Positions 8,931 to 18,578 of a stretch of 64,000 nucleotides of DNA are shown one piece after another. The notes beneath the pieces were generated by a model that did no database searches, was not told where the DNA came from, and was given only the letters and a program-made list of their open reading frames with translations. Both the position numbers and the translations under genes were made by a program. Source of the stretch: Acidimicrobium ferrooxidans (GTDB lineage Bacteria > Actinomycetota > Geothermincolia > Fen-727 > Anoxymicrobiaceae). Position 1 is the first letter of the stretch; each line of letters opens with the position of its first letter. Where the stretch lies: the NCBI GenBank assembly GCA_020723485.1, contig DYIU01000005.1:171603-235602 (forward strand), given 5' to 3'.

Positions 8931-11603
8931 TCAGGCGGTATGCTCGATGATCGACTCGAGTGAAGAATACCCCACCACGCCGCGGTCCACCATGTCCATG
9001 GCGACGCGGAGGTTCGCGGTCAGCACCGGGTCCGGGGATACCTCGGCCAGCTGGCGCATCAGGTCGATCATCTGCTTCATGGTGCGTACCAGGTCGCCCA
9101 CCGAGCGGTCGGGGAACCGAACGAGCATCTCCTCGAGCTCGGCCCCCCCGCCCCAGGCGTACGCTTCTTCTCCAAAACCGGTGTCTATGGTACCCAGGAG
9201 GTCCAGCCCGCGCCTCGCCTCCGCCTCCTTCATCCGGTCGAGGATGCCGTCCAGCCCTGTCAGGGTCTCGTCGAGTGGGCCCTGCAGGTGAGCGCGGTCG
9301 CCGGCGCCGCGCCTGTGCTGGTCCTCCTCGTCGCCCTCCCTGGACTCGTAGATGAACCAGGAGGCCAGCGCCACGAGCTCGCGGGGCTCGAGCCTGGCAA
9401 GGGCGCCCTCATCGAGCGCGGTGACGAGCAGGAGGTCGCATTCGTTGTAGACCCTCCGCAGCATCTCCCCCTTGGGCGTCGGCTCGATGCCTTCCAGGAA
9501 GCCGAACTCGTTGAGCACCTCGATGACGTCGGCCAGGCGCCTGGAGACCACGTCGTGGCCGGAGTCGCGCTCCTTCTTCGAGCCCTCGATCTGGCGCCCG
9601 GTCTTCTCAACCTTGCGGGCCGCCTCCAGGCATCTGCGGTTGTGCTCGCACGACCTGCAGGGGTGCTTCTCGAGGTCTTCCCTCACGACGTCCAGCCGCT
9701 CCCTGAGCCGATCCTCCTCGTCGCTCGGCAGCGGGCCGTGCTCCTCTCGCGCGCCTTTCCGGAGGCTTTCCATCCTGTCCCCGACCGACCTGCGCACCTT
9801 CTTCGTCGGCGAGGTTATCTTGCTCACCTCCACGGCCCCGATCACCCTCGGAGGGTGCTTGATGGCGCCAGGGGTCAGCCTGCGGTACCTGCCCGAGGGG
9901 TCCACCGCCAGGACCCCCGCTTCCTCTGACTTGCCGCGGTGCTTCCGGACGACCGCGAGCACCCTGGACTCCCCGTGGCGGCCCATCAGGAACACGTCCC
10001 CCGGCTGAAGCCTTGCCATGGCATCCTTTATCTCGCGGCGCCTGCGCTCCTTTGTAAGGCTGGCGAGGTTGCCCGAGAGGGATGACTGTTCTTTCTCCAG
10101 CTGCCTGTACCTGGTGGCGTCAGCCTCGTCGCACCGGCTGGCAAGAAGCTGCGCGTCCAGCTCCCGGTCGAGCGTCTCCAGCCTCGCCTCGAGCGTGACC
10201 ACCCGGCGGTCGGCCGCGTACTGGGCGAACGAAAGGTTCAACAGGCGCTGGCACTCCTCCAGGTCGTGGTCCGCGAGCAGGTTGACCGCCATGTTGTACG
10301 AGACCTCGAAGCTGGAGACCACCGGGTACGGTTCCCGTGACACCAGCGCCCTCACCTGGTCGACGGAGAAATAGCGCTGGTGCAGGACCACCGAGTACCC
10401 GACCTCGTCGATGCCGCGCCTCCCCGCTCGGCCCGTGAGCTGCTTGTACTCGCCGGGGGTCATGGGTCGGTGACGATCCCCGTCCCACTTCGACAGCGAC
10501 TCGATCACGACGGACCTCGCCGGCATGTTTATCCCGAGCGACAGGGTCTCCGTGGCGAACACCACGTTGATGAGGCCGCGGCTGAAGAGCTCCTCGACCG
10601 CCTCCTTGAACAGCGGAAGGAGCCCCGCGTGGTGAGCCGCGATCCCCGCGCTGAGCGCGTCACGCACGCCGCCGTAGTCCAGGCAGTCCAGGTCGGCGCG
10701 GTCGAGATACGCCACCTTCTCGTCGAGGTACTCGGCGATCTGCCTCTTCTGCCGCGGGCCGGTCAGGTCCACCCCTTTCGACAGGCACATCTTCACCGAG
10801 TCGTCGCACGCGGCCCTCGAGAAGAGGAAGTAGATGGCTGGCAGCATCTGGCGCCTGCCGAGCTCCCTAATGACGTCTGCCCTCCTGGGCCTCAGGTCTG
10901 CCCCGCCCCTTCGCCTGCCGCCGTGGCGCGCCTGCTGCGACTTCGCTATCTCCAGCTGGTCGCTGATGACCCTGGGAAGGTTTTTCGAGAAGAGCGGCGT
11001 CAGGGCTCTGCCGGCGAAGTAGAAGTTCTTGAGCTTGACCGGCCGCTCCGAGGAGACGACCACCTCGAGGCCGCCGCGCAGGCTGTTCATCCAGTCGGCG
11101 AGCTCGGCCGCGTTCGAGACGGTCGCGCTCAGGGCGACCAGCTTCACGTCCGCGGGAAGGAGTATCACTATCTCCTCCCACACGCCGCCGCGGAACGGGT
11201 CCTGCATGTAGTGGACCTCGTCGAGCACCACGAACCCGAGGGACCTCAGCAGGTCGCTGCCCTCGTAGATCATATTGCGGAGGACCTCCGTGGTCATGAC
11301 CACGAGGGGCGCTTCCGCGTTGATGGAGTTGTCACCGGTCAGCAGCCCCACCTCGCCGGGCCGGTAGACCTCGCAGAGGTCGCGGTACTTCTGATTGGAG
11401 AGCGCCTTGATTGGAGCGGTGTAGAAGAACTTCAGACCCTCGGCCCGAGCCTTCTCCAGCGCATACTCCGCTATGACGGTCTTGCCGGAGCCGGTCGGCG
11501 CGGCGACGAGCACCGAGTTCCCCGCCTGGAGGTGTCCGATTGCTTCACGCTGGTACGCGTCGAGAGGGAATCCGTACCGCCGCTCGAAATCGTCAACATA
11601 CAT
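8931..11603 (-). CDS. Ski2/Mtr4-like superfamily II DEAD/DEAH RNA helicase
   Basis: VAAPTGSGKTVIAEYAL, VLDEVHYMQD, ALSATVSNAAELADWMN, QLTGRAGRRGID; ~890 aa with Ski2-type C-terminus. Confidence 0.92.
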   Translation of the reverse strand: MYVDDFERRYGFPLDAYQREAIGHLQAGNSVLVAAPTGSGKTVIAEYALEKARAEGLKFFYTAPIKALSNQKYRDLCEVYRPGEVGLLTGDNSINAEAPLVVMTTEVLRNMIYEGSDLLRSLGFVVLDEVHYMQDPFRGGVWEEIVILLPADVKLVALSATVSNAAELADWMNSLRGGLEVVVSSERPVKLKNFYFAGRALTPLFSKNLPRVISDQLEIAKSQQARHGGRRRGGADLRPRRADVIRELGRRQMLPAIYFLFSRAACDDSVKMCLSKGVDLTGPRQKRQIAEYLDEKVAYLDRADLDCLDYGGVRDALSAGIAAHHAGLLPLFKEAVEELFSRGLINVVFATETLSLGINMPARSVVIESLSKWDGDRHRPMTPGEYKQLTGRAGRRGIDEVGYSVVLHQRYFSVDQVRALVSREPYPVVSSFEVSYNMAVNLLADHDLEECQRLLNLSFAQYAADRRVVTLEARLETLDRELDAQLLASRCDEADATRYRQLEKEQSSLSGNLASLTKERRRREIKDAMARLQPGDVFLMGRHGESRVLAVVRKHRGKSEEAGVLAVDPSGRYRRLTPGAIKHPPRVIGAVEVSKITSPTKKVRRSVGDRMESLRKGAREEHGPLPSDEEDRLRERLDVVREDLEKHPCRSCEHNRRCLEAARKVEKTGRQIEGSKKERDSGHDVVSRRLADVIEVLNEFGFLEGIEPTPKGEMLRRVYNECDLLLVTALDEGALARLEPRELVALASWFIYESREGDEEDQHRRGAGDRAHLQGPLDETLTGLDGILDRMKEAEARRGLDLLGTIDTGFGEEAYAWGGGAELEEMLVRFPDRSVGDLVRTMKQMIDLMRQLAEVSPDPVLTANLRVAMDMVDRGVVGYSSLESIIEHTA

Positions 11604-11697
11604 GGTTTCATTGTAGCAGTGATAGGAAGCTCGGCGTCCGGCCGATATAATGTAGCGGGAAGAGACCGGTCACCGGCATCGCCTCCGGGGGGCAGCT

Positions 11698-12681
11698 TTG
11701 CGTGTCTACGTCGAGGACGCCAGCGGAATACGCCAGACCGAAACGCTGGAAGGGATAGAGCTCCAGGGCTGCCGGCTGCTCTGGGTGGACAGCACGGACC
11801 CGTCACCGGAGGAGCTCGGGGGCCTGTCAGAGTTCTTCAACATACACCCCCTTTCGACACACGCCTACGACGAGTCCGACGAGATACCGAAGATGACCGA
11901 GTTCCCCAACCACCTCTTCGTGATATGGCACTTCCTGAGGGACAACCCGGATACAGAGCTGGTGGAGTACGTCCCGGTGTTCCTCTTCCTGGGGACCAAC
12001 TACCTCCTGACCATACACAGGGTCGAGCTCGAGGAGATAGAGAGCATTCAGGCCAAGGTGGAGGCCGACCCCGAGCTGTACCGCCACCAGCCGGCGGCCC
12101 TGCTATACGGTATCCTCGATACCGCCGTGGACGGCTACTTCCCCGTCGCCGAGGACGTGACGAACCGCATCGACGCGTTCCAGGAGGCGGTGGTCTCCTC
12201 GGGGACGTCCGGCGACATCCACGAGCTCATGACCCTCAAGCACCGGAACATGGCGCTTCGCCGGGCGGCGTCCGCCCACCGTGACGTCATCCTGAAGCTC
12301 AGCCGCCGCGACGTGCGGTTCGTGCCGGAGGAGCTGTCGCTCTACCTGCTCGACGTCTACGACCACCTGGTGCGCATCGGCTCCGAGGTGGACAACAACT
12401 CGGACCTCATCACCTCGTCGCTCGACATCCACCTGAGCCTCGTGTCCAACCGGCTGAACGAGGTCATGAAGAAGCTTACCATCGTCGCCACTATCTTCCT
12501 TCCCCTGACTTTCCTGGCAGGGGTATGGGGCATGAACTTCAGGCACATGCCGGAACTCTTCTGGGCACACGGATACCTGCTGGCCTGGCTGTCGCTCATC
12601 GTCGTAGGCGTCATCACCTACGTCATCGCGATGCGTATTACCAGCGACGCGCCCCGCAGGAAAGGCGGTGGCAGGCGGTGA
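11698..12681 (+). CDS. CorA-family Mg2+/Co2+ transporter
   Basis: TTG start; C-terminal GMNF motif (FLAGVWGMNFRHMPE) and two TM helices. Confidence 0.92.
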   Translation: MRVYVEDASGIRQTETLEGIELQGCRLLWVDSTDPSPEELGGLSEFFNIHPLSTHAYDESDEIPKMTEFPNHLFVIWHFLRDNPDTELVEYVPVFLFLGTNYLLTIHRVELEEIESIQAKVEADPELYRHQPAALLYGILDTAVDGYFPVAEDVTNRIDAFQEAVVSSGTSGDIHELMTLKHRNMALRRAASAHRDVILKLSRRDVRFVPEELSLYLLDVYDHLVRIGSEVDNNSDLITSSLDIHLSLVSNRLNEVMKKLTIVATIFLPLTFLAGVWGMNFRHMPELFWAHGYLLAWLSLIVVGVITYVIAMRITSDAPRRKGGGRR

Positions 12682-13175
12682 GCGAGGCTCGCACCGCCGC
12701 CCTGCCCATGCCGCCCGCCCCCGGGGCGGTCCTGGAGCACTCGCGCGTGTGCATCACCCGGGTCCCGCTGCGGTCACGACTGAAGAAGGAAGGTCCGCTG
12801 ATCGGTGTCCTTGCCGTCGTCTTTACGCTGTCGGTGGCCATACCGTGGCTGAAATCGCACCACCTGTTCTACGCCCCCCCGTGCGTCTTCTACTCGGTCA
12901 CCCACGTCCCGTGCTTCCTGTGCGGGATGACGCGCAGCTTCACCTACACCGTCAGGGGGGACTTCGCCTCGGCGTTCGAGATGCACCTGCTCGGCCCGGT
13001 GCTCTTTTTCCTCACTGCGGCGGCAGGCGCGTACCTCGCGGTGTCGCTCGTCTCAGGCTACAGGGTCGAGGTGACGCTTGCGCCGCGCACGCGCCGGGTC
13101 CTCTTCTGGTCGGTGCTCGGAGTATTCATGGCGTGCTGGGTGGTAAAGCTCGCCTTCATGCAGGGGACCTGGTAA
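12678..13175 (+). CDS. DUF2752-like membrane protein
   Basis: PCVFYSVTHVPCFLCGMTRSF, TM helices; GTG 12678 overlaps corA stop. Confidence 0.75.
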   Translation: MSEARTAALPMPPAPGAVLEHSRVCITRVPLRSRLKKEGPLIGVLAVVFTLSVAIPWLKSHHLFYAPPCVFYSVTHVPCFLCGMTRSFTYTVRGDFASAFEMHLLGPVLFFLTAAAGAYLAVSLVSGYRVEVTLAPRTRRVLFWSVLGVFMACWVVKLAFMQGTW

Positions 13176-13185
13176 AGGAGGAGCC

Positions 13186-13845
13186 TTGGAACAGCAGCAG
13201 AGCGGCCTCGTACAGAACCTCTACTACTACATACAGCAGAGGGTGACGACCGACTGGACCACGGACCCGGGGATGGCGGTCCTGCTGTCCCTGGTGACAT
13301 GCGGCATATACGGGTTGTTCATCTTCTACAAACTGCTCGACCGCAGGGACAAGCACCTGGCCCGCGTGGCGAACATGGCCAACACGGCGGTGGCGCTGAT
13401 GACCGAGAAAGCCGACGCGGCCGGCAAGACGGAGCTCATCTCCCAGGAGATGTCCCAGATCCAGATGATTCAGCGCGAGATGTACGACCAGAGCCGGGAG
13501 CGGGGCGCGGCGCTGTGGCTGGTCATCGGGATACTGACCGGCATCGGCATCTGGATAGGCTACTACTTCATAATGGACGACCTCGCCAGGCACGACCAGT
13601 TGGAGGCGCAGTTCTTCACGTTGATGTCGGGCGCGCTCGCCAAGCTCGGTCTCGCGGCTGAAGGCTCGCAGGCGGCGCCCAACATGCCGGAGAGGAATTT
13701 CGTGGTCTACCTGGTCCTCTCCATAGTGACCTGCGGCATCTTCTCCTTTTACTGGTTGTACGCCCTCGTCGACGACGGCAACCGGCACGTCGAGGCACAG
13801 GTCCAGTGGGAGGATTTCATATACTCAGCCCTGGCGACCGCCTGA
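13186..13845 (+). CDS. DUF4234-like membrane protein
   Basis: TTG start after GGAGG; internally duplicated LSLVTCGIYGLFIFYKLLD / LSIVTCGIFSFYWLYALVDD. Confidence 0.65.
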   Translation: MEQQQSGLVQNLYYYIQQRVTTDWTTDPGMAVLLSLVTCGIYGLFIFYKLLDRRDKHLARVANMANTAVALMTEKADAAGKTELISQEMSQIQMIQREMYDQSRERGAALWLVIGILTGIGIWIGYYFIMDDLARHDQLEAQFFTLMSGALAKLGLAAEGSQAAPNMPERNFVVYLVLSIVTCGIFSFYWLYALVDDGNRHVEAQVQWEDFIYSALATA

Positions 13846-13873
13846 GGCTTGCTCTACTACCCGGAGGTAAGAG

Positions 13874-14458
13874 ATGAAGTTCTGCGAACAGTGTGGCCAG
13901 GGTAATCCCGACGACGCTGCGTTCTGCGTTCAGTGCGGGGCTGCGGTCCCGGCCGGGACTGAAGGCGCGGCCGCGGCCGGACCTCCAGAAGGCGCCGCGC
14001 CCCCTCCGCCGGGAATGCCTCCCCCGCCTCCGGGCGTCCCGGGGCCTCCCCCTCCGCCGCCCGGACAGGCTTACGCGCCCGGCCCGCCCCCGCCTCCGGG
14101 CATGCCGGGCATGCCACCGCCAGGGTACCCGGCGATGCCGCCGCGGAGGCAGACGGAGGGGCTCGCCGTGGCCTCGCTCATCCTCGGCATAGCCGGGTTC
14201 TTCGCCTGCTCCCTGCTGGGGATACTCGCCGTCGTGTTCGGCTACATGGGGCGCACGAAGATCAAGGAGAGCGGGGGGATGCTCGAGGGGGACAGCATGT
14301 GCACGGCGGGGATCATCCTCGGGTTCATCCAGATAGGCATCACGTTACTGGTCGTGGTCATCTGGGCGATAATCGCGATAATCGCGGCGACCTCCAGCAC
14401 GAGCTCGCTGGCCGTGCCGGCCGCGCTGCTGGGGGCCGGTCTGCTGGCGCTCTTCTAG
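13874..14458 (+). CDS. Zinc-ribbon protein with Pro-rich linker and DUF4190-like membrane domain
   Basis: MKFCEQCGQGNPDDAAFCVQCGAAV, Pro/Gly-rich linker, LAVASLILGIAGFFACSLLGILAVVFGYMGR. Confidence 0.7.
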   Translation: MKFCEQCGQGNPDDAAFCVQCGAAVPAGTEGAAAAGPPEGAAPPPPGMPPPPPGVPGPPPPPPGQAYAPGPPPPPGMPGMPPPGYPAMPPRRQTEGLAVASLILGIAGFFACSLLGILAVVFGYMGRTKIKESGGMLEGDSMCTAGIILGFIQIGITLLVVVIWAIIAIIAATSSTSSLAVPAALLGAGLLALF

Positions 14459-14480
14459 CAGTCCGGGATCAAGAACACTC

Positions 14481-14506
14481 GAGCCGGGCCTTACCGGGCC
14501 CGGCTC
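14481..14506. terminator. Hairpin between convergent genes
   Basis: GAGCCGGGCC-ttaccg-GGCCCGGCTC, perfect 10-bp stem between the CDS ending 14458 (+) and xseB ending 14522 (-). Confidence 0.6.
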
Positions 14507-14521
14507 ATCCCATGCTGGCGG

Positions 14522-14779
14522 TCATTCCCCTTCGGAGGCCTCCTCGTCCGCCTCCTCCAGGGGGACGGCGCGTATCTCGCCCTCGAGCGAGTCCACGAGC
14601 AGTTCGACCTTCGCCTGGGCGGAGTCGAGCTTGTCCTGGCAGTACTTGATGAGCTCGACGCCGCGCTCGAAGAGAGCCAGGCTCTGCTCGAGCTCGAGCT
14701 CGCCGCTCTCCAGGGAGTCGGTGATCTTCTCGAGCTCTTCTATTGCCTCCTTGAAGGTCGGTTCCTTGTCCTTGGCCAA
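14522..14779 (-). CDS. xseB: Exodeoxyribonuclease VII small subunit
   Basis: TFKEAIEELEKITDSLESGELELEQSLALFERGVELIKYCQDKLDSAQAKVE; adjacent to xseA. Confidence 0.94.
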   Translation of the reverse strand: MAKDKEPTFKEAIEELEKITDSLESGELELEQSLALFERGVELIKYCQDKLDSAQAKVELLVDSLEGEIRAVPLEEADEEASEGE

Positions 14780-14785
14780 CCGGCT

Positions 14786-16198
14786 TCACTCCTTCCCGGT
14801 GACTTCCGCCTCCAGCGCGCCCCTGGCGAGCCTTATCTCGAGCGGGGAGCCTACCTCGACCTCGTCCGGCGAGCGGACCACCGCCCCGGTGTCTTTACTG
14901 AAGGTTATCGAATAACCGCGCTCGAGCACCGCCAGCGGGCTCAGAGCGTCCGCTCGTGCTTTTATTCTCTCGAGTGCTCCCCTGTCCCTTTGGACCGCGG
15001 CGGGCCCGCACCGTGCCAGGCGTCCGCGCGCTGCCTCAATACCCGCCGCCCTGCGGGCAAGCAGTTCGGCCGCGAGCCTGAAGACCGGCCTGCAGGCTAT
15101 GACCGCGAGGCGGTGGCGGCTGCGGGTGAGCCCCCTGGACGGGCTCTCGGGGAGCGCCACGGCCGTGCGCTCGAACCTCTGGAGGAACGGACCCAGTATG
15201 AAGTCCGGGCCTCGGTACAGGGGAAGCCTGCGGATGCCCTCGAGGTGCCTCTGCGCGTGCTGGAGCTCGGCGGCGGCGTGGCGGCGAAGGCCTGCTGCGC
15301 TCTTCGCCAGGAGGGCCTGGAGGTCGAGCCGGTCCGGCACCGCGGCCTCGGCGGCCGCCGTGGGGGTGCTGGCCCGCCTGTCGGCGACCAGGTCGGCGAT
15401 GCTGACGTCGGGCTCGTGTCCGATGCCGGTTATCACCGGCACGCTCATGCCGGTAATCGTGCGGGCGACCGGCTCGGTGCTGAACGGCTCGAGGTCCTGG
15501 ATGGAGCCCCCTCCCCTGGCCAGTATCACCAGGTCGACAGGGCACGGCCCGTCGAAGAACCGCAGCCCCGCACATATCTGCTCTACGGCTCCCTCTCCCT
15601 GCACGCGCACGCCCCTGACGAAGACGGCCGCCGCGGGAAAGCGCCGGCCTATTGTGACCGTGACGTCGCGTATGGCGGCGCCCCTGGTGGAGGTGACCAC
15701 GCCGATGCGCTCGGGGAACGCGGGGAGGGGCTTCTTGAGCGCCTCATCGAAAAGACCCTCGGCGTGGAGCTTGCGCTTGAGCGCCTCGATGCGGCGCTGT
15801 ATCTCGCCCTCGCCGAACGGCCTTACCTCGGCGACCCGTATCTGGTACTTGCCCTGCTTCTCGAAGAGCGACAGCGTGCCACGGACGATGATCGAGGCCC
15901 CGTCCTCGAGGGTAAAGCCCAGTGAATCAAAGACACGTTTCTGAAGGATCGCGGGAAGCGACGCACCGCCGTCGCGCAGGTCGAGGTAGACGTAGTAAGG
16001 GTAGCGCGTGTTGAGCCCGGATATCTCACCCTGGACCGTCACGGTCAGCCGCTCGAGAGCGTGCTTCGCCATGCGGTTGACCTCGCTCACGGTCAGAACC
16101 GTCTCCGCGGGTTCCTCCGCCGGCTCCTCGGGGGTCTCCTCTTGTTCTTCAGGCCAGGGCAGCGTCAGCTCTTCCAAGTAAGTATCCTCCGTGGTCAT
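14786..16198 (-). CDS. xseA: Exodeoxyribonuclease VII large subunit
   Basis: VSEVNRMAKHALE, VQGEISGLN, GVVTSTRGAAIRDV, ARGGGSIQDLEPF, GIGHEPDVSIADLVADRRASTPTAAAE; likely start ATG 16198. Confidence 0.96.
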   Translation of the reverse strand: MTTEDTYLEELTLPWPEEQEETPEEPAEEPAETVLTVSEVNRMAKHALERLTVTVQGEISGLNTRYPYYVYLDLRDGGASLPAILQKRVFDSLGFTLEDGASIIVRGTLSLFEKQGKYQIRVAEVRPFGEGEIQRRIEALKRKLHAEGLFDEALKKPLPAFPERIGVVTSTRGAAIRDVTVTIGRRFPAAAVFVRGVRVQGEGAVEQICAGLRFFDGPCPVDLVILARGGGSIQDLEPFSTEPVARTITGMSVPVITGIGHEPDVSIADLVADRRASTPTAAAEAAVPDRLDLQALLAKSAAGLRRHAAAELQHAQRHLEGIRRLPLYRGPDFILGPFLQRFERTAVALPESPSRGLTRSRHRLAVIACRPVFRLAAELLARRAAGIEAARGRLARCGPAAVQRDRGALERIKARADALSPLAVLERGYSITFSKDTGAVVRSPDEVEVGSPLEIRLARGALEAEVTGKE

Positions 16199-16251
16199 TA
16201 TAGCTCCTGGCGCCCACGCCGTATCGCTCTTCACCGAACAGCGCAGGGAGT

Positions 16252-16728
16252 TCATATCCCGCCGAGATCCGGGCCACACCTGCCGGGCAGTCTTCCGTCA
16301 AAGGCACTGTTCAATCTGGTCATAATCCAGATGAAGAGGAAAGCGTAGCCCAGGGGCAGCAGTAAGAAGACAAGCAGCAGCGACACGATCCATTCAATCG
16401 CCGAGAACCCCAGAAACGTACCGGCTCTGATTATCGCAACAAGGGATATCACACCCGCGAAAGCTCCCATGATCCCACCGGCGGATCCCGTCAACATCCG
16501 GATGTCTGAAGAGTCACCAGGCACCACGAGAAGTGCGAGCGAAATCGCGCAGCCAAGCAAGAAAGCAACAGAAAGCCACAGGAAAACCGCTCTTTCATGC
16601 CGGACTATGTCCCGCCATGTCGGAATGTATCCATTCGCCAAGAGCTTGGCACAAAACGCGCAGGTTGGACCGGCATCAGGTCTCACATGAGCCGGCGAGA
16701 GGCAGAACCTGCAGCGTTCTCTAGCCAT
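16252..16728 (-). CDS. Hypothetical zinc-finger + membrane protein
   Basis: ERCRFCLSP...CAFCAKLL Cys pairs followed by several hydrophobic helices. Confidence 0.5.
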   Translation of the reverse strand: MARERCRFCLSPAHVRPDAGPTCAFCAKLLANGYIPTWRDIVRHERAVFLWLSVAFLLGCAISLALLVVPGDSSDIRMLTGSAGGIMGAFAGVISLVAIIRAGTFLGFSAIEWIVSLLLVFLLLPLGYAFLFIWIMTRLNSAFDGRLPGRCGPDLGGI

Positions 16729-17149
16729 ATGACCGCCATCTTTCGGATTGATCTTGGAGCCTCTTGGCCCTCAAGGCAACACCGCACAGGAGTACGAAGG
16801 GTAGGAAAAGATCGCAGAAGATGAGGCTAACCGCCAGTAGCGACCATTGAAGCCGCGTAAGCTCCATGGACATCCCATATCGGATCGATGAGTAGAATAT
16901 CCCGAGGGTACCTATTCCCAATGCGCTCAATCCGATGACTATCCCGATCATTTCAGATAAGGCTCTCACGGGAATCGTGATAAGAGCGACAACAACCATG
17001 AATGCGATGGATCCCCAGTATATGAATACGAAGGCCCTGAACTCCGTCTCGTTGTACGACCTCGTCGCGTTATCCGAGTTTCCTTTTCCATTTACCCCAC
17101 GCGTTATTGTTCCCCTTCTTCCCCCGCGTAGCAAAATCATCGGACTCAA
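16721..17149 (-). CDS. Hypothetical membrane protein
   Basis: ORF with several hydrophobic stretches, overlapping the downstream ORF by 8 bp. Confidence 0.45.
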   Translation of the reverse strand: MSPMILLRGGRRGTITRGVNGKGNSDNATRSYNETEFRAFVFIYWGSIAFMVVVALITIPVRALSEMIGIVIGLSALGIGTLGIFYSSIRYGMSMELTRLQWSLLAVSLIFCDLFLPFVLLCGVALRAKRLQDQSERWRSYG

Positions 17150-17254
17150 TTAGATTTCTGCTGGTTGAATTACTTTCCGCATCTCGAGTTTACACTCAGC
17201 AGGTCCGATAGTACACGGTCCCACACATCAGGTTGTTTGTGATGGGGTCAGTGC

Positions 17255-18265
17255 TTGGTTATCATCATCAAGAGAAGTGGCGGACAACTGGAGGTGTCTT
17301 TGCGTTTCCTCGTAATGGGGGCCGGCTCGATAGGCTCGGTGGTCGGTGGCTTCCTGCACATGGGAGGCCACGACGTGTTCCTGCTCGGTATGGGGCTCCA
17401 TATCGATGCCATCGCCTCCTCCGGTCTGAGCATCACGGGCATCTGGGGTGAGCACGGTCCCCTCGAGGTGCCGGCGGCCTCATCTCTCGGCGAGATGCTC
17501 GAGCGGGGATTCGAGCCCGAGTGGACCCTCCTCTCGGTCAAGTCGTACGACACGGAGCAGGCGATGAGCGACCTCGCGGATGTGCTCGGGGGCCAGGACG
17601 GGGTAATCTCCCTGCAGAACGGGCTCGGCAACGTCGAGGCCATCGCCGCCGCGGCGCCGGGGAAGGCCGTCGGCGGGAGGGTCATCTTCGGCGCCAGGAC
17701 GCTCGAGCCCGGGCGCGTGGAGGTGACGGTCTGCGCGGACGACGTCCTGCTCGGGCCTGCTCCCGGCGGCCCGTCTGGCGTCGAGGAGGTCGCCGCCGCC
17801 TTCGCAGACTCGCAGATCCCGTGCCGGTTCGAGGAGCGCATCCTCACTTATATATGGGACAAGGTCCTCTACAACGTCTGCCTCAACGCGCTAGCAACAC
17901 TGCTTCGAACAAACTACGGGAGCCTTGGCGACAACCCGGAGACGTGGGCCGCGATGGAGACGCTGGTCTCAGAGTTCTACGCGGTCGCCGCGAGCCGTGA
18001 CGTGGAACTTGTCTCAGCGGATCCCGCCACCTACCTGGACAGGTTCCGCGATGAGCTGCTGCCCCCGACGCGCGAGCACCGCTCGAGCATGCAGGAGGAC
18101 ATCGAACAGCGCCGCCGCACTGAGATAGAAGCCCTGAACGGCGCGGTCTGGAAGATGGGAGCCGAGCGCGGTGTGCCTACCCCCGCCAACGAGCTCCTCA
18201 CCCGCATGATACGCTTCCTGGAACTACACAACGCAGGTTTGAATCCCATGAGGAACGCTAGTTGA
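17255..18265 (+). CDS. Ketopantoate reductase family (2-dehydropantoate 2-reductase-like)
   Basis: FLVMGAGSIGSVVGGFL, LLSVKSYDTEQA, ISLQNGLGNVE, WDKVLYNVCLNALATLL. Confidence 0.85.
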   Translation: MVIIIKRSGGQLEVSLRFLVMGAGSIGSVVGGFLHMGGHDVFLLGMGLHIDAIASSGLSITGIWGEHGPLEVPAASSLGEMLERGFEPEWTLLSVKSYDTEQAMSDLADVLGGQDGVISLQNGLGNVEAIAAAAPGKAVGGRVIFGARTLEPGRVEVTVCADDVLLGPAPGGPSGVEEVAAAFADSQIPCRFEERILTYIWDKVLYNVCLNALATLLRTNYGSLGDNPETWAAMETLVSEFYAVAASRDVELVSADPATYLDRFRDELLPPTREHRSSMQEDIEQRRRTEIEALNGAVWKMGAERGVPTPANELLTRMIRFLELHNAGLNPMRNAS

Positions 18266-18425
18266 CAGAAGTTTACAATGACCAAGAAAATCGCCTCGGT
18301 CTGGGCCTGAAAGCCTCTCTGGGTGTTACTCGTGTTGTCATGAATAGTAATTGTAAGTTACTGTTAACTACTGATATTCAAACCTGCGTGACAATCGGGA
18401 AACAAGACTAGACCCATACTTCATC

Positions 18426-18450
18426 GGGTCAGACCACTTTCGTTCCATTA
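18426..18450 (+). repeat. GGGTCAGACC-family repeat, copy 1
   Basis: GGGTCAGACCACTTTCGTTCCATTA. Confidence 0.85.
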
Positions 18451-18463
18451 GCGGGGTTCATCG

Positions 18464-18488
18464 GGGTCAGACCACTTTCGTTCCATTA
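18464..18488 (+). repeat. GGGTCAGACC-family repeat, copy 2
   Basis: Identical 25-mer, direct repeat of 18426-18450. Confidence 0.85.
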
Positions 18489-18553
18489 GTAACAGGAGCC
18501 ACTTCAGCCTCAAGGAACGGCGTTACCTTGTTACATGGGTCAACTATTGTTGG

Positions 18554-18578
18554 TAATGGAACGAAAGTGGTCTGACCC
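18554..18578 (-). repeat. GGGTCAGACC-family repeat, copy 3 (inverted), overlapping the stop codon of the 18578-21433 CDS
   Basis: TAATGGAACGAAAGTGGTCTGACCC, exact reverse complement of copies 1 and 2. Confidence 0.85.

Noticed and set aside
17243-17254. GGGGTCAGTGC resembling the GGGGTCA repeat family
   Set aside because: Only the first eight bases match; no extension into the CACTTTCG or GGTC arms.
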